A stretch of DNA of 8,543 bases, from positions 1 through 8,543 of the forward strand of contig JACMLI010000220.1 in NCBI GenBank assembly GCA_014379705.1. Reading direction: 5' to 3'. Positions within the stretch are counted from its first letter, which is position 1. Every line of letters begins with the position of its first letter. The notes under the pieces are model-generated. The model worked only from the letters and a program-made list of their open reading frames with translations. It did no database searches and was not told the DNA's origin. A program made the position numbers and the translations under genes. This stretch comes from Gemmatimonadaceae bacterium (lineage in GTDB: Bacteria > Gemmatimonadota > Gemmatimonadetes > Gemmatimonadales > Gemmatimonadaceae). Positions 1-6,135 of the stretch are shown piece by piece.

Positions 1-95
1 ACCATCGCGCCGTCTGACAGGGGGCCCAGCCACAACGGCAGCTTTACGTTGGAGATGACCGGTCTCGGTCGGACGCGAACGAGTGTTCCGTCGAG
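1..95 (-). pseudogene. Displaced-frame continuation of the beta-propeller gene
   Basis: Reading from 95 leftwards gives LDGTLVRVRPRPV, then ISNVKLPLWLGPLSDGAMV, open to the window edge without a stop. This is the expected continuation of a blade: 'NVYT' followed by 'LDGTLVR' is the usual turn and strand pattern. In the upstream frame the same DNA reads STEHSFASDRDRSSPT and stops at 44. Adding one base near 95-97 (ACC TCG becoming ACC CTC G) would join the two frames. The gene is therefore either broken by a 1-bp deletion or carries a sequencing or assembly error. The rest lies outside the window. Confidence 0.65.
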
Positions 96-505
96 GTGTA
101 CACGTTGAGCCGCGCGGAGTTGTCCACGACGAACATCGTATCCCCGGAACGAACGAACGTGATGAGTCGATCAAACTCGCCTGGTCCGCTGCCTTTCCGA
201 CCGATCGTACGCACGAAGGCACCGCGCGCGTCAAACACCCGAAGCTCGTTGGCGCCGCCATCGGCAACTGCGACCAGCCCGTTCGATGCGCGCATCGCGC
301 CCTGCACTCCCGTGAACTCCGTAGGTCCGATGCCCTCGGCACCGCCTATGGAGAGCAGTGGTTTTTTCTCGGTGCTCCACTGCGCGGGCGCCCTGGCCCC
401 GCGCGGGTAGCGACGTACCGTAACTCCTGCGCTGTCCCGCGGCGCCTGCGCGAACGCAACCTGCGCCAGACAGCATGCGCCGAGCGCCAAGAGCGCAGCT
501 CGCAT
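44..505 (-). CDS. Secreted 6-bladed beta-propeller protein, N-terminal part (frameshifted)
   Basis: The ATG at 505 opens a 153-residue frame. It begins with a Sec-type signal peptide: a short basic start, a hydrophobic Leu/Ala/Cys core, and an AFA|Q-like cleavage site near residue 19. LGAC at residues 8-11 could instead be read as a weak lipobox. The mature part carries beta-propeller blade motifs: an acidic-Gly turn (VADGG), a LRVFDARGAFVRTIG strand pair and the loop GSGPGEF, followed by VVDNSARLNVY. This matches the 6-bladed propeller/NHL-like extracellular proteins that are abundant in some soil phyla. Their ligand is generally unknown. Full-length relatives usually run several hundred residues, so 153 is too short. 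After residue 136 or so the sequence loses propeller character, while another frame continues it (see the 1-95 entry). I am sure of the fold class and not of the function. Confidence 0.7.
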   Translation of the reverse strand: MRAALLALGACCLAQVAFAQAPRDSAGVTVRRYPRGARAPAQWSTEKKPLLSIGGAEGIGPTEFTGVQGAMRASNGLVAVADGGANELRVFDARGAFVRTIGRKGSGPGEFDRLITFVRSGDTMFVVDNSARLNVYTSTEHSFASDRDRSSPT

Positions 506-507
506 GA

Positions 508-514
508 CCCCTCC
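508..514 (-). promoter_or_regulatory. Ribosome binding site of the beta-propeller gene
   Basis: GGAGGGG lies just before the ATG at 505. GGAGG is 4 nt from the start codon, a short but workable spacing. It supports the ATG at 505 as the start. A 10-bp palindrome, CATCCGGATG (514-523), abuts it. Confidence 0.6.
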
Positions 515-548
515 ATCCGGATGTAGCTAGATGATGGACGGCGCTGTC

Positions 549-569
549 ACGCGAGCGTCACGCTCGCGT
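549..569. other. GC-rich 9-bp hairpin between the DedA and propeller genes
   Basis: The arms ACGCGAGCG (549-557) and CGCTCGCGT (561-569) are perfect inverted complements around a 3-nt TCA loop. The hairpin lies 65 bp beyond the DedA stop and 44 bp before the propeller start. No T-run follows on either strand, so it is not a classical intrinsic terminator. It could be a U-less terminator or 3'-end stabiliser for the upstream operon, or an operator for the propeller gene. The rest of the 506-634 gap shows only the heptamer repeat copy at 626-638. Confidence 0.45.
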
Positions 570-625
570 TGCTCACCGGCCGGGATGACAGCACTGCCCC
601 CGATCGGCGCCCCCGCCAATACACG

Positions 626-638
626 ATTCACCATTCAC
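626..638. repeat. Copy of the heptamer repeat at the DedA gene end
   Basis: ATTCACCATTCAC is two ATTCACC-type heptamer units. It is the exact reverse complement of bases 3478-3490. The TGA stop of the DedA gene (637-635) lies inside it. This looks like a small member of a dispersed intergenic repeat family. Confidence 0.6.
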
Positions 639-1228
639 GAAAGTGGCGGCGGCGTCCCCGCCGTGGGGTCGTTCTTCCGCGCCGCGCGCTCCCGCTTCTT
701 GAGCCACCAGAAGACCACTGCCACAGCGAGCACCAGGACGGCGCCGACCACCCACTCATAGCGGCGCGCCTCGCCCACCACCAGAACAGCTCCCTCGCCG
801 AACACCCAGCCGAGCCCCACGAACACGCAGGACCACACGGCCGACGAGATCGCGGTGCCGGTGAGGAAGATCCACGGCGGCACACGCGCCGCGCCGCACG
901 CGAGGGGGAGCGGGATGCGTGCCCCGAAGGCAAAGCGCGAGATGATCGTCGCCCGCCACGGACTGTAGCGCATCGAGCGCAGCAGGCGTCGTGCGACTGG
1001 CGATGCCTTCCGCAGGCGAAGCCGGACCCACGCCGCATTCCATCGGCCCAGCGAGTAGAGCGCGACCGACTCCACGAACACCGCGCTTGCGCACGTCACG
1101 AGCACGAGCGAGAGTTCGAGGTGCTGCTGCTCCGCCGCGAACCCGCCCACGAGCGCGCCCAGCTCCTGGGTGAACGCGGTCGACACGCCCAGCGTGATGT
1201 AGGCCCAGATGGCGCTCAGCATCCCCAT
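635..1228 (-). CDS. DedA/VTT-family integral membrane protein
   Basis: A 197-residue membrane protein of the usual DedA length. The family signature is visible around residues 97-135: SRF-x-FGARIPLPLACGAARVP, followed by a Thr/Ser/Ala-rich segment ending in SAVW. This corresponds to the re-entrant loop with conserved arginines (R98, R104 here). An earlier YSLGRW (residues 58-63) matches the first half of the VTT domain. Hydrophobic segments lie near residues 40-58, 128-151 and 158-175, and a basic tail (KKRERAARK) follows. Family members act in the inner membrane. Some flip undecaprenyl phosphate or phospholipids, and others affect membrane potential. Which applies here is unknown. It sits 24 bp after the ATP-grasp gene and is probably co-transcribed with it. 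The ATG at 1228 has AGGGGG just upstream; a second ATG at 1222 is possible. An undecaprenyl-phosphate role would fit a cell-wall link for this operon, but that is inference. Confidence 0.85.
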   Translation of the reverse strand: MGMLSAIWAYITLGVSTAFTQELGALVGGFAAEQQHLELSLVLVTCASAVFVESVALYSLGRWNAAWVRLRLRKASPVARRLLRSMRYSPWRATIISRFAFGARIPLPLACGAARVPPWIFLTGTAISSAVWSCVFVGLGWVFGEGAVLVVGEARRYEWVVGAVLVLAVAVVFWWLKKRERAARKNDPTAGTPPPLS

Positions 1229-1252
1229 CCATCCCCCTGCGAGCCGTCCACG

Positions 1253-2278
1253 TCAGCGCTCCCGTGTGCCCGTGAAGCGCAGCCCGAGGCCAACGATGCG
1301 TTGCAGCAGTTCCGCGTACTCGATCCCGTGCTGCCTGGCCGCCGATGCGAACTCCTGACCGTCGGCAAGCTCGGGGTTCGGGTTGGCCTCGAGGAACCAC
1401 AGCAGCCCCTCGGGGCTCAGCCGGTAGTCGAGGCGCGCGTACCCCGAGAGCCCCAGCGTCTTGTAGATGCGCTTGCTGAGGTGTCCGATCGTCGCTGCCA
1501 CCCCCGCCGGCAACTCGTCGGCCGCGCGTTGCTCGATCCCGTGCCGCTTCTGGTAATCGAGGTTGTGCTTGGCCCTCGCCGTCGCAATCACCGGCGTGTC
1601 GGCCGGTGCCTTCTCGAACACGAGTTCCCGCGGCGGTAGCGCCACCAGTCGGTCATTGCCGAACACCCCGACGTACAGCTCGCGTCCCGTGATGAATTGC
1701 TCCACGAGCGCATCGGTGCCAAGCCGCCGGTGGATGAACGCCACACGCTCGGCGAGCTCCTCATCGTCGTTCACGAGCGACGCCTGCGAAATGCCCAGCG
1801 ACGCGTGCTCGGTGAGGCTCTTCACGATGAGCGGGAAACCGAGGGCGCGCGGGCGGCGCATCTTGCGGCCGAGGGGCGCCACGTGGAACGCCGGCAACCG
1901 GATGCGATGATAGATCAGCACCTTCTTCGCCAGCGACTTTTCCCCCGTGAGGATCAGCCCGCGCGGATTGCACCCCGTGTACGGCACGCCGAGCAGCTCC
2001 AGGAAGCCGGCGACGTTGTAGCCCTGCAGCGTGTTGCTCGCGAACTCCTCGAGCAGATTGAAAACGATGTCGGGCTTGAAGGTGTCGATCGCCTCGCGGA
2101 TCGGACGCAGCTCGTCGTAGACGCCGAGGGGCTGCACCTCGTGACCGATCTCGCGCAGCGTGCGAATGACGTCCCATTCCGTGCGGTACGCGAGCGCGTC
2201 CGCCTCGGACATCGTCGCGATGTCGTCAGGCGGAAGGTTGCGCGGATCGGTCAGCAGGAGTACGCGGAGCTTGCGCAT
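1253..2278 (-). CDS. D-alanine-D-alanine ligase-like ATP-grasp protein
   Basis: A 341-residue ATP-grasp enzyme resembling D-Ala-D-Ala ligases. The N-terminal Rossmann-like domain (1-100) contains FNLLEEF (73-79) and GVPYTGC (97-103), both typical of Ddl. Residues 111-118 (TGEKSLAK) start the ATP-grasp fold. The central domain has FPLIVKSLTEHASLGIS (148-164; K153 is the likely nucleotide lysine and the Ser/Gly-rich loop covers phosphate) and LVEQFITGRELYVGV (191-205). The metal-binding end is ARLDYR (281-286) and FLEANPNPELADG (295-307), with D284, E297 and N299 as candidate magnesium ligands. Known relatives join amino acids or peptides through an acyl phosphate. The acceptor here is unknown, and ELADG replaces the usual PGMT-like ending, so it is probably not the housekeeping Ddl. 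The ATG at 2278 lies 7 bp after the peptidase stop, which indicates tight coupling. Confidence 0.85.
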   Translation of the reverse strand: MRKLRVLLLTDPRNLPPDDIATMSEADALAYRTEWDVIRTLREIGHEVQPLGVYDELRPIREAIDTFKPDIVFNLLEEFASNTLQGYNVAGFLELLGVPYTGCNPRGLILTGEKSLAKKVLIYHRIRLPAFHVAPLGRKMRRPRALGFPLIVKSLTEHASLGISQASLVNDDEELAERVAFIHRRLGTDALVEQFITGRELYVGVFGNDRLVALPPRELVFEKAPADTPVIATARAKHNLDYQKRHGIEQRAADELPAGVAATIGHLSKRIYKTLGLSGYARLDYRLSPEGLLWFLEANPNPELADGQEFASAARQHGIEYAELLQRIVGLGLRFTGTRER

Positions 2279-2285
2279 GCGTGGG

Positions 2286-3311
2286 TTAGAGCGCGATCCA
2301 GTTGCGGCGGCCTTGCTCGTACAGGAAGTGCATCGTTTTCACGGTGAGGAGCACGCTGAAATCGGTCACCACCTGCCGCTCTGCGCCGACGACCCGCAAC
2401 CGCAGGTCGCCACACCGGCCGATGATGTTTCCGAGCACCTGGTCCAGCGTGTACTGGTACTCACCCGTCCACTTTGCCACCAGTGTACGAATCTCGGAAC
2501 GATGCCGGCGCAAGAAGCTCGACGCGGCTTCGCGACGCCGATGGTGCGGCTGGTCAGAGAACAGCCGACGCAGGTCGGCATCGTAGATGTTGGGAAAGAC
2601 GACGGTGTATTTCCGCCGCCGCGACGAATAGTGCTCGTTGAGAGTCTTCGTCAGGCGGTCTATCCGTTCGACCGTCCGGCGTGTCACCACCGCGGGCTTC
2701 TCCCCCGCGAGGTCCGACATGAGCTGGTCCACGTACTCGAGCTTCTTGAGCGCGGGCCATCCCTTGTACCGCTGCCGCCAGTCCGAGCGCGGGCGCAGCC
2801 ATTCGGCGAAGGTCTCGGCGAAGTCCTCGTCGGGGTGACTCTGGGCATACCACAGGCGCAGGTGCTGGACGTAGCGCTTGCTCGCCGGATTCGGGCGATA
2901 GTACTCCGGATACTTCTCCGACGACTTCCCGAAATGTTGCTGCCAGCGCCGGCGCCGGTGGAGCTGGTACGCATGCTGGATGGCGTGCCCCGTCTCATGG
3001 CGCATGATGCGCAGGCAGTCCGCACGCGACGCGCCTTCGACGTCGAGCAGTTGACGCTGCTCGAGCCGCCGGAGCCGCTTGTGCGCGAGATAGAACGGGA
3101 TCGCGAACCCCGGCACACCTCCCGGCGAGAACCACTCGTCGGAGAGCCAGACGTGCGGCTTGGCCTTGAGACCCTTCAGGTCGAGCTCCTCATAGAGCTT
3201 CTCGACGAGTCCCTCCAGGTGCGTGCCTTCGATCGTGAGGCCCAGCTCGCGCAGACGCACACGCATGAGCTTCTCGTCGGATAGGCGGGACCAGGCGAAG
3301 CGGTTTGGCAT
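2286..3311 (-). CDS. Putative zinc-binding metallopeptidase (HETGH)
   Basis: A 341-residue soluble protein starting at the ATG at 3311 (MPNRFAWSRL). The frame is open to 3509, but the extra stretch translates repeat DNA and has no protein-like character, so I use 3311; no strong Shine-Dalgarno is visible. Key motifs are VWLSDEWFSP (54-63), GVPGFAIPFYLAHKRL (65-80), the zinc-binding HETGH (105-109), and HPDEDFAETFAEWL (159-172), which likely supplies the third metal ligand from an acidic residue. WPALKKLEYVDQLM (185-198) is also well formed. These resemble proteins annotated as putative zinc-binding metallopeptidases, but I see no N-terminal zinc ribbon. No signal peptide or membrane segment is visible, so it is probably cytoplasmic. 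The C-terminal 140 residues are Arg/Lys-rich and hold no motif I recognise. It is the first gene of an operon with the ATP-grasp ligase. The substrate is unknown. Confidence 0.75.
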   Translation of the reverse strand: MPNRFAWSRLSDEKLMRVRLRELGLTIEGTHLEGLVEKLYEELDLKGLKAKPHVWLSDEWFSPGGVPGFAIPFYLAHKRLRRLEQRQLLDVEGASRADCLRIMRHETGHAIQHAYQLHRRRRWQQHFGKSSEKYPEYYRPNPASKRYVQHLRLWYAQSHPDEDFAETFAEWLRPRSDWRQRYKGWPALKKLEYVDQLMSDLAGEKPAVVTRRTVERIDRLTKTLNEHYSSRRRKYTVVFPNIYDADLRRLFSDQPHHRRREAASSFLRRHRSEIRTLVAKWTGEYQYTLDQVLGNIIGRCGDLRLRVVGAERQVVTDFSVLLTVKTMHFLYEQGRRNWIAL

Positions 3312-3450
3312 GTACCGGGAAAGCGGCCGGAGCGGTAGGCAGGTGAGGGCTCGTGCCGCGAGGATGGTCCTTGGGAAGATGGGGACTGGCCCCGAGTGAA
3401 AATCTCTCCGCGTGGACGGGCAAAGGAAATGGACCGTTCGGGCGATTTCC

Positions 3451-3536
3451 GTGAATCGTGGGTGGGAATGGTGAACGGTGAATGGTGAATCTGGTGCGGC
3501 GAGGACCATTCACTATTCACTATGACTGTTCACTCT
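3451..3536. repeat. Heptamer-period inverted repeat between pcaD and the peptidase gene
   Basis: Bases 3464-3491 are four tandem 7-mers: GGGAATG, GTGAACG, GTGAATG, GTGAATC. A further GTGAATC lies at 3451. Facing them, 3508-3521 is ATTCACT twice, then degenerate units reach 3535. Arms 3478-3490 and 3508-3520 are inverted complements at 12 of 13 positions, with a 17-nt loop. The pcaD stop (TAG, 3522-3520) is formed by the repeat. The surrounding gap 3312-3519 has no gene and no promoter I can support. It may act as a 3'-end hairpin for the pca operon, or it may be a mobile repeat remnant. Confidence 0.65.
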
Positions 3537-4305
3537 CCAGAAACCGCCGCAGCCGGGCGTTGAACGGTCCCGGGAGCTCGACCATCGACAGGTGTGCCGC
3601 CGGGAGGATCTCGAGGGTGCTCCCCGCGATTCCGGCGTGCAGCTCCTCGGCCAGGCTCGGAGGCGTCGATTGGTCGAGCGATCCCCCGACGACGAGCGTG
3701 GGGACCCGCACCTTGGGGAGCAGGGGCCTCAGGTCGGCGTCACGCAGCGCCTCACACGCCGCGACATAGCCCTCGGGGTCCACGGCATCGAGCATCGCGC
3801 CGATGCGACCCACGACCTCAGGGTGTCGGGCCCGGAAGGCGTCCGAGAGGAAGCGCCCCACGACGCCATCACGGATGGCGGTCATACCCCCCTCGCGCAC
3901 GGCGGCGATGCGGGCATTCCATCCGTCGACGGTGCCAACCCTGGCCCCGGTGTTGGCAAGCACGGCGCCGGTCACGCGTGCCGGGTGCGTCGCGGCCGCG
4001 CGGAGCGCGATCAATCCGCCCATCGAGCACCCACAGAGCACCGCTCGCTCCACGCGCAGGTGATCCAGCAGGGCGAGCAGGTCAGCGCAAAGCGTTTCGA
4101 TTGTCACCGGACCGGTGCGGAGCGCCGACTCCCCATGGCCATTGCCTTCGTAGCGCACGACGCGCCAGTCGTAGAGCGCGGGGAGCTGCCACTCCCACAT
4201 GCCATGGGTGGTGCCGAGCGAATTGAGGAACACGATCGCGGGCGCGGTAGCTGGACCATCGACGCGATATGCGATGCCGGTGGTCCCCACCGCGCCGCGA
4301 ATCAC
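3520..4305 (-). CDS. pcaD: 3-oxoadipate enol-lactonase PcaD (alpha/beta hydrolase)
   Basis: This hydrolyses 3-oxoadipate enol-lactone to 3-oxoadipate, the last step of the protocatechuate branch before CoA activation. It has an alpha/beta-hydrolase fold. With residues counted from the upstream ATG at 4332, the features are the oxyanion region FLNSLGTTHGMW (35-46), the nucleophile elbow GCSMGG (Ser103), the acid in GGSLDQSTPP (Asp220), and the catalytic His247 in AAHLSMVE. The triad is complete. I place the start at GTG 4305 because it overlaps the pcaB stop as GTGA, has GAGG 9 nt upstream, and gives 261 residues with the usual short lead into YRVDG. The ATG at 4332 would add nine residues (MARRPRHPA) that overlap pcaB. 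Last gene of the pca operon; its TAG stop lies in a repeat. Many alpha/beta hydrolases look alike, but the pca context makes the assignment firm. Confidence 0.88.
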   Translation of the reverse strand: MIRGAVGTTGIAYRVDGPATAPAIVFLNSLGTTHGMWEWQLPALYDWRVVRYEGNGHGESALRTGPVTIETLCADLLALLDHLRVERAVLCGCSMGGLIALRAAATHPARVTGAVLANTGARVGTVDGWNARIAAVREGGMTAIRDGVVGRFLSDAFRARHPEVVGRIGAMLDAVDPEGYVAACEALRDADLRPLLPKVRVPTLVVGGSLDQSTPPSLAEELHAGIAGSTLEILPAAHLSMVELPGPFNARLRRFLESEQS

Positions 4306-5651
4306 GGCGGGGTGCCTCGGGCGTCGCGCCATGCCCGCAGGGCGGCGTCGATCATCTCGTCATTGCCGCCCAGCGAGCGAGCGGGATCGAGCGCAGCCTC
4401 CAAGGCGGCCTGATCGAGCACGGCGCTCACGCGTGCGTCGGCCCGAGCCGCGTCCCCCAGGCCCTGCCCACTGCGCGCCGCACCCGCGCTCAGCTCCCCA
4501 ACCACGCGCTTCGCTTCCAGCGCACCCAGTGAAGGACGGAGCGCCGTCACGACTGACTCTGCCATGAGCCGCGCACCGTCGAGCGACAGGTTCTCGCGCA
4601 TGCGTTCCGTGTTGACCTCCAGGGTCTCGAGCGCGAGGCGCACGTGGTGTGTGGCACGCGCCGACTGCCGAAAGGCTTCGGGTATGGCCTGCCACTCGGC
4701 CTGCCAGCTTCCTGCGGCGCGCTCATGCTCCTGCGCCATCGCGCCAAGGACGACCGGGACCATGCCGATCGCGAGTCGGGCCGCGACGAGCGCTTGCATC
4801 GCATCCACCGGGTTGCGCTTGTGCGGCATCGCGGAGGAGGCGCCCTTGCCCCGCGCCGCCCCTTCGGCGACCTCACCAACTTCAGTCTGCGCGAGAAGGA
4901 CGAGATCGGTCGCCACCTTCGCCATCGTCCCCGCCAGGATGCCTAACGCAGCAACGACTCCCGCCGGGCGGTCACGCTCGGCGTGCCAGGGCAGGTCGGG
5001 CAACGGCAGCTCCAGTTCCTCGGCGAGATATCCTGCCACAGCCCGGCCGTGGGTTCCAAGCGCCGCGAGGGTCCCAGCGGCGCCGCCGAACTGCAGGACG
5101 AGCAACTCGCGCCGCACGCGCTCGAGCTCGTGGCGCTGTCGCGTCACTGCCGAGAGCCAGCGCGCGGCCTTGAGGCCGAAGGTGACCGGCACGGCATGTT
5201 GCATGAGCGTACGCCCCGGCATCACCGACGCGCGATGCCGCTCCGACAGTGTTGCCGCCGCGTCTCCGACGCCACAGGTCTCGGCGATCAGCACTTCGAG
5301 TCCGTCGCGCATCTGCATAACGAGCGCGGTGTCGATCACGTCCTGGCTCGTGGCGCCCAGGTGCACCCAATCGCGCGCCGACGGCGGGACCTGCGCCGTG
5401 AGTTGCCGTACCAGCGGAATCACCGGCGTGCCGGACGATTCGGCGTCGCGCATGATCGCGTCGACGTTCACCAGGCTCACGTCGCATCGCGAGGCAATCT
5501 GTTCGGCCACCTCGGACGTCATCAGGCCGGCACGCGCGTGCGCTCGCGCCAGCGCGGCCTCGAAGCGCAGCATCTGCGCGACGTGGCCCGCAGGCGAAAA
5601 GATCCTGGAGATCGCTTCCACGCTACCGGACGTCGAAGAACACGGTCTCAT
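4302..5651 (-). CDS. pcaB: 3-carboxy-cis,cis-muconate cycloisomerase PcaB
   Basis: This converts 3-carboxy-cis,cis-muconate to 4-carboxymuconolactone. It belongs to the fumarase/aspartase superfamily. From the ATG at 5651 it has 449 residues, normal for PcaB. Visible signatures are FEAALARAHARAGL (30-43), GATSQD (99-104), GRTLMQHA (146-153) with the catalytic-region histidine, FGGAAGT (188-194), and the superfamily signature GASSAMPHKRNP (270-281), which carries the mobile loop and catalytic serine. Start choice: the frame is open to ATG 5699, while GTG 5621 sits 1 nt after the pcaG stop. I prefer 5651 because AGGGTGG ends 3 nt before it and because residues such as SGSVEAISRIFS align with the conserved PcaB N-terminus. 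This overlaps pcaG by 29 bp. An adenylosuccinate-lyase identity is unlikely given the neighbours. Confidence 0.88.
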   Translation of the reverse strand: MRPCSSTSGSVEAISRIFSPAGHVAQMLRFEAALARAHARAGLMTSEVAEQIASRCDVSLVNVDAIMRDAESSGTPVIPLVRQLTAQVPPSARDWVHLGATSQDVIDTALVMQMRDGLEVLIAETCGVGDAAATLSERHRASVMPGRTLMQHAVPVTFGLKAARWLSAVTRQRHELERVRRELLVLQFGGAAGTLAALGTHGRAVAGYLAEELELPLPDLPWHAERDRPAGVVAALGILAGTMAKVATDLVLLAQTEVGEVAEGAARGKGASSAMPHKRNPVDAMQALVAARLAIGMVPVVLGAMAQEHERAAGSWQAEWQAIPEAFRQSARATHHVRLALETLEVNTERMRENLSLDGARLMAESVVTALRPSLGALEAKRVVGELSAGAARSGQGLGDAARADARVSAVLDQAALEAALDPARSLGGNDEMIDAALRAWRDARGTPP

Positions 5652-6135
5652 CGCCACCCTGCAGCACGATGTCGAAGCGGTACGTCGCCTCCCGCGCATC
5701 CGCGTGCGATGGTCCGCGCTGCGCGATAAGGGTCGCGCGGCGTGCTGGCGGCACCAGTCGGAGCACCGGGTCTCGCTCGTTGGAGTGTTCGTCGGGAAAG
5801 TAGATCCGCGTGACCAGGTGGTTCAGCAGCCCGCGCGCGAAGATCACCAGGTCGATGCGCGGCGCGGCGGTCGTGCGGTCGGTTGGCGCCGACGACGGAT
5901 GAATCGTGGTGAACTCGAAGATGCCACCTGCCCCGGTGCCGACGCGCGAGAAGCAGTTCCCCTGCCACGCCTCGATCATGGCGTCGGGAACGCCCTCGCC
6001 GGCACCGTCGACCACCGTTCCCACGATGCGCACGCGTTGACCCGGCGCCTCCGCGCTGATGAAGGCGTCGCACCCTAGCAATGCGTCGTGAAAGTACGGC
6101 CCGACGGTCTGCGATGGCGTCAGCAGGTGGCTCAC
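5623..6135 (-). CDS. pcaG: Protocatechuate 3,4-dioxygenase alpha subunit PcaG (shortened)
   Basis: The alpha subunit of the intradiol ring-cleaving dioxygenase. It pairs with PcaH and contributes to the substrate pocket but does not bind iron. The start is GTG 6135, overlapping the pcaH stop as GTGA, with GAGGAG 11 nt upstream and a GGGG closer in. The same frame is open to 6699, but that part only shadows pcaH. The 170 residues carry TPSQTVGPYFH (6-16), EAWQ (55-58), VIFARGLLNHLVTRIYFPDE (97-116), RRATLIAQR (132-140) and the C-terminus YRFDIVLQGGDETVFFD (152-168), all PcaG hallmarks. It is shorter than the roughly 200 residues I expect: between EAWQ and RVGT only five residues (GNCFS) remain, where other alpha subunits have about 20, and the N-terminal loop is also trimmed. 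Function is probably retained, since pcaH is intact. Confidence 0.9.
   Translation of the reverse strand: MSHLLTPSQTVGPYFHDALLGCDAFISAEAPGQRVRIVGTVVDGAGEGVPDAMIEAWQGNCFSRVGTGAGGIFEFTTIHPSSAPTDRTTAAPRIDLVIFARGLLNHLVTRIYFPDEHSNERDPVLRLVPPARRATLIAQRGPSHADAREATYRFDIVLQGGDETVFFDVR

Noticed and set aside
506..560. Possible promoter for the propeller gene (GTGACA with a weak AT-richer hexamer about 17-19 nt on, minus strand)
   Set aside because: No hexamer near the right spacing resembles a -10 box well enough, so I do not annotate it.
569..1639. 356-residue open frame on the plus strand
   Set aside because: It is antisense to the DedA and ATP-grasp genes, and the product is Arg/His/Pro-rich and low in complexity. 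No ribosome binding site or motif was found.
2160..3284. 374-residue open frame on the plus strand
   Set aside because: It mirrors the metallopeptidase gene and part of the ATP-grasp gene. The sense-strand proteins have recognisable catalytic motifs and this one has none.
3312..3509. N-terminal extension of the metallopeptidase to ATG 3509
   Set aside because: The extension translates the heptamer repeat (HHSPF/VHHSH-like text) and low-complexity DNA. The conserved-looking protein begins at ATG 3311.
3451..3536. CRISPR array or intrinsic terminator
   Set aside because: The units are 7 bp without spacers, so it is not CRISPR. The hairpin is not followed by a T-run, so it is not a standard terminator.
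4564..6078. 504-residue open frame on the plus strand
   Set aside because: It lies antisense to pcaB and pcaG, which have clear motifs. Its translation is Ser/Arg/Ala-rich with no domain, as expected for an antisense frame in GC-rich DNA.
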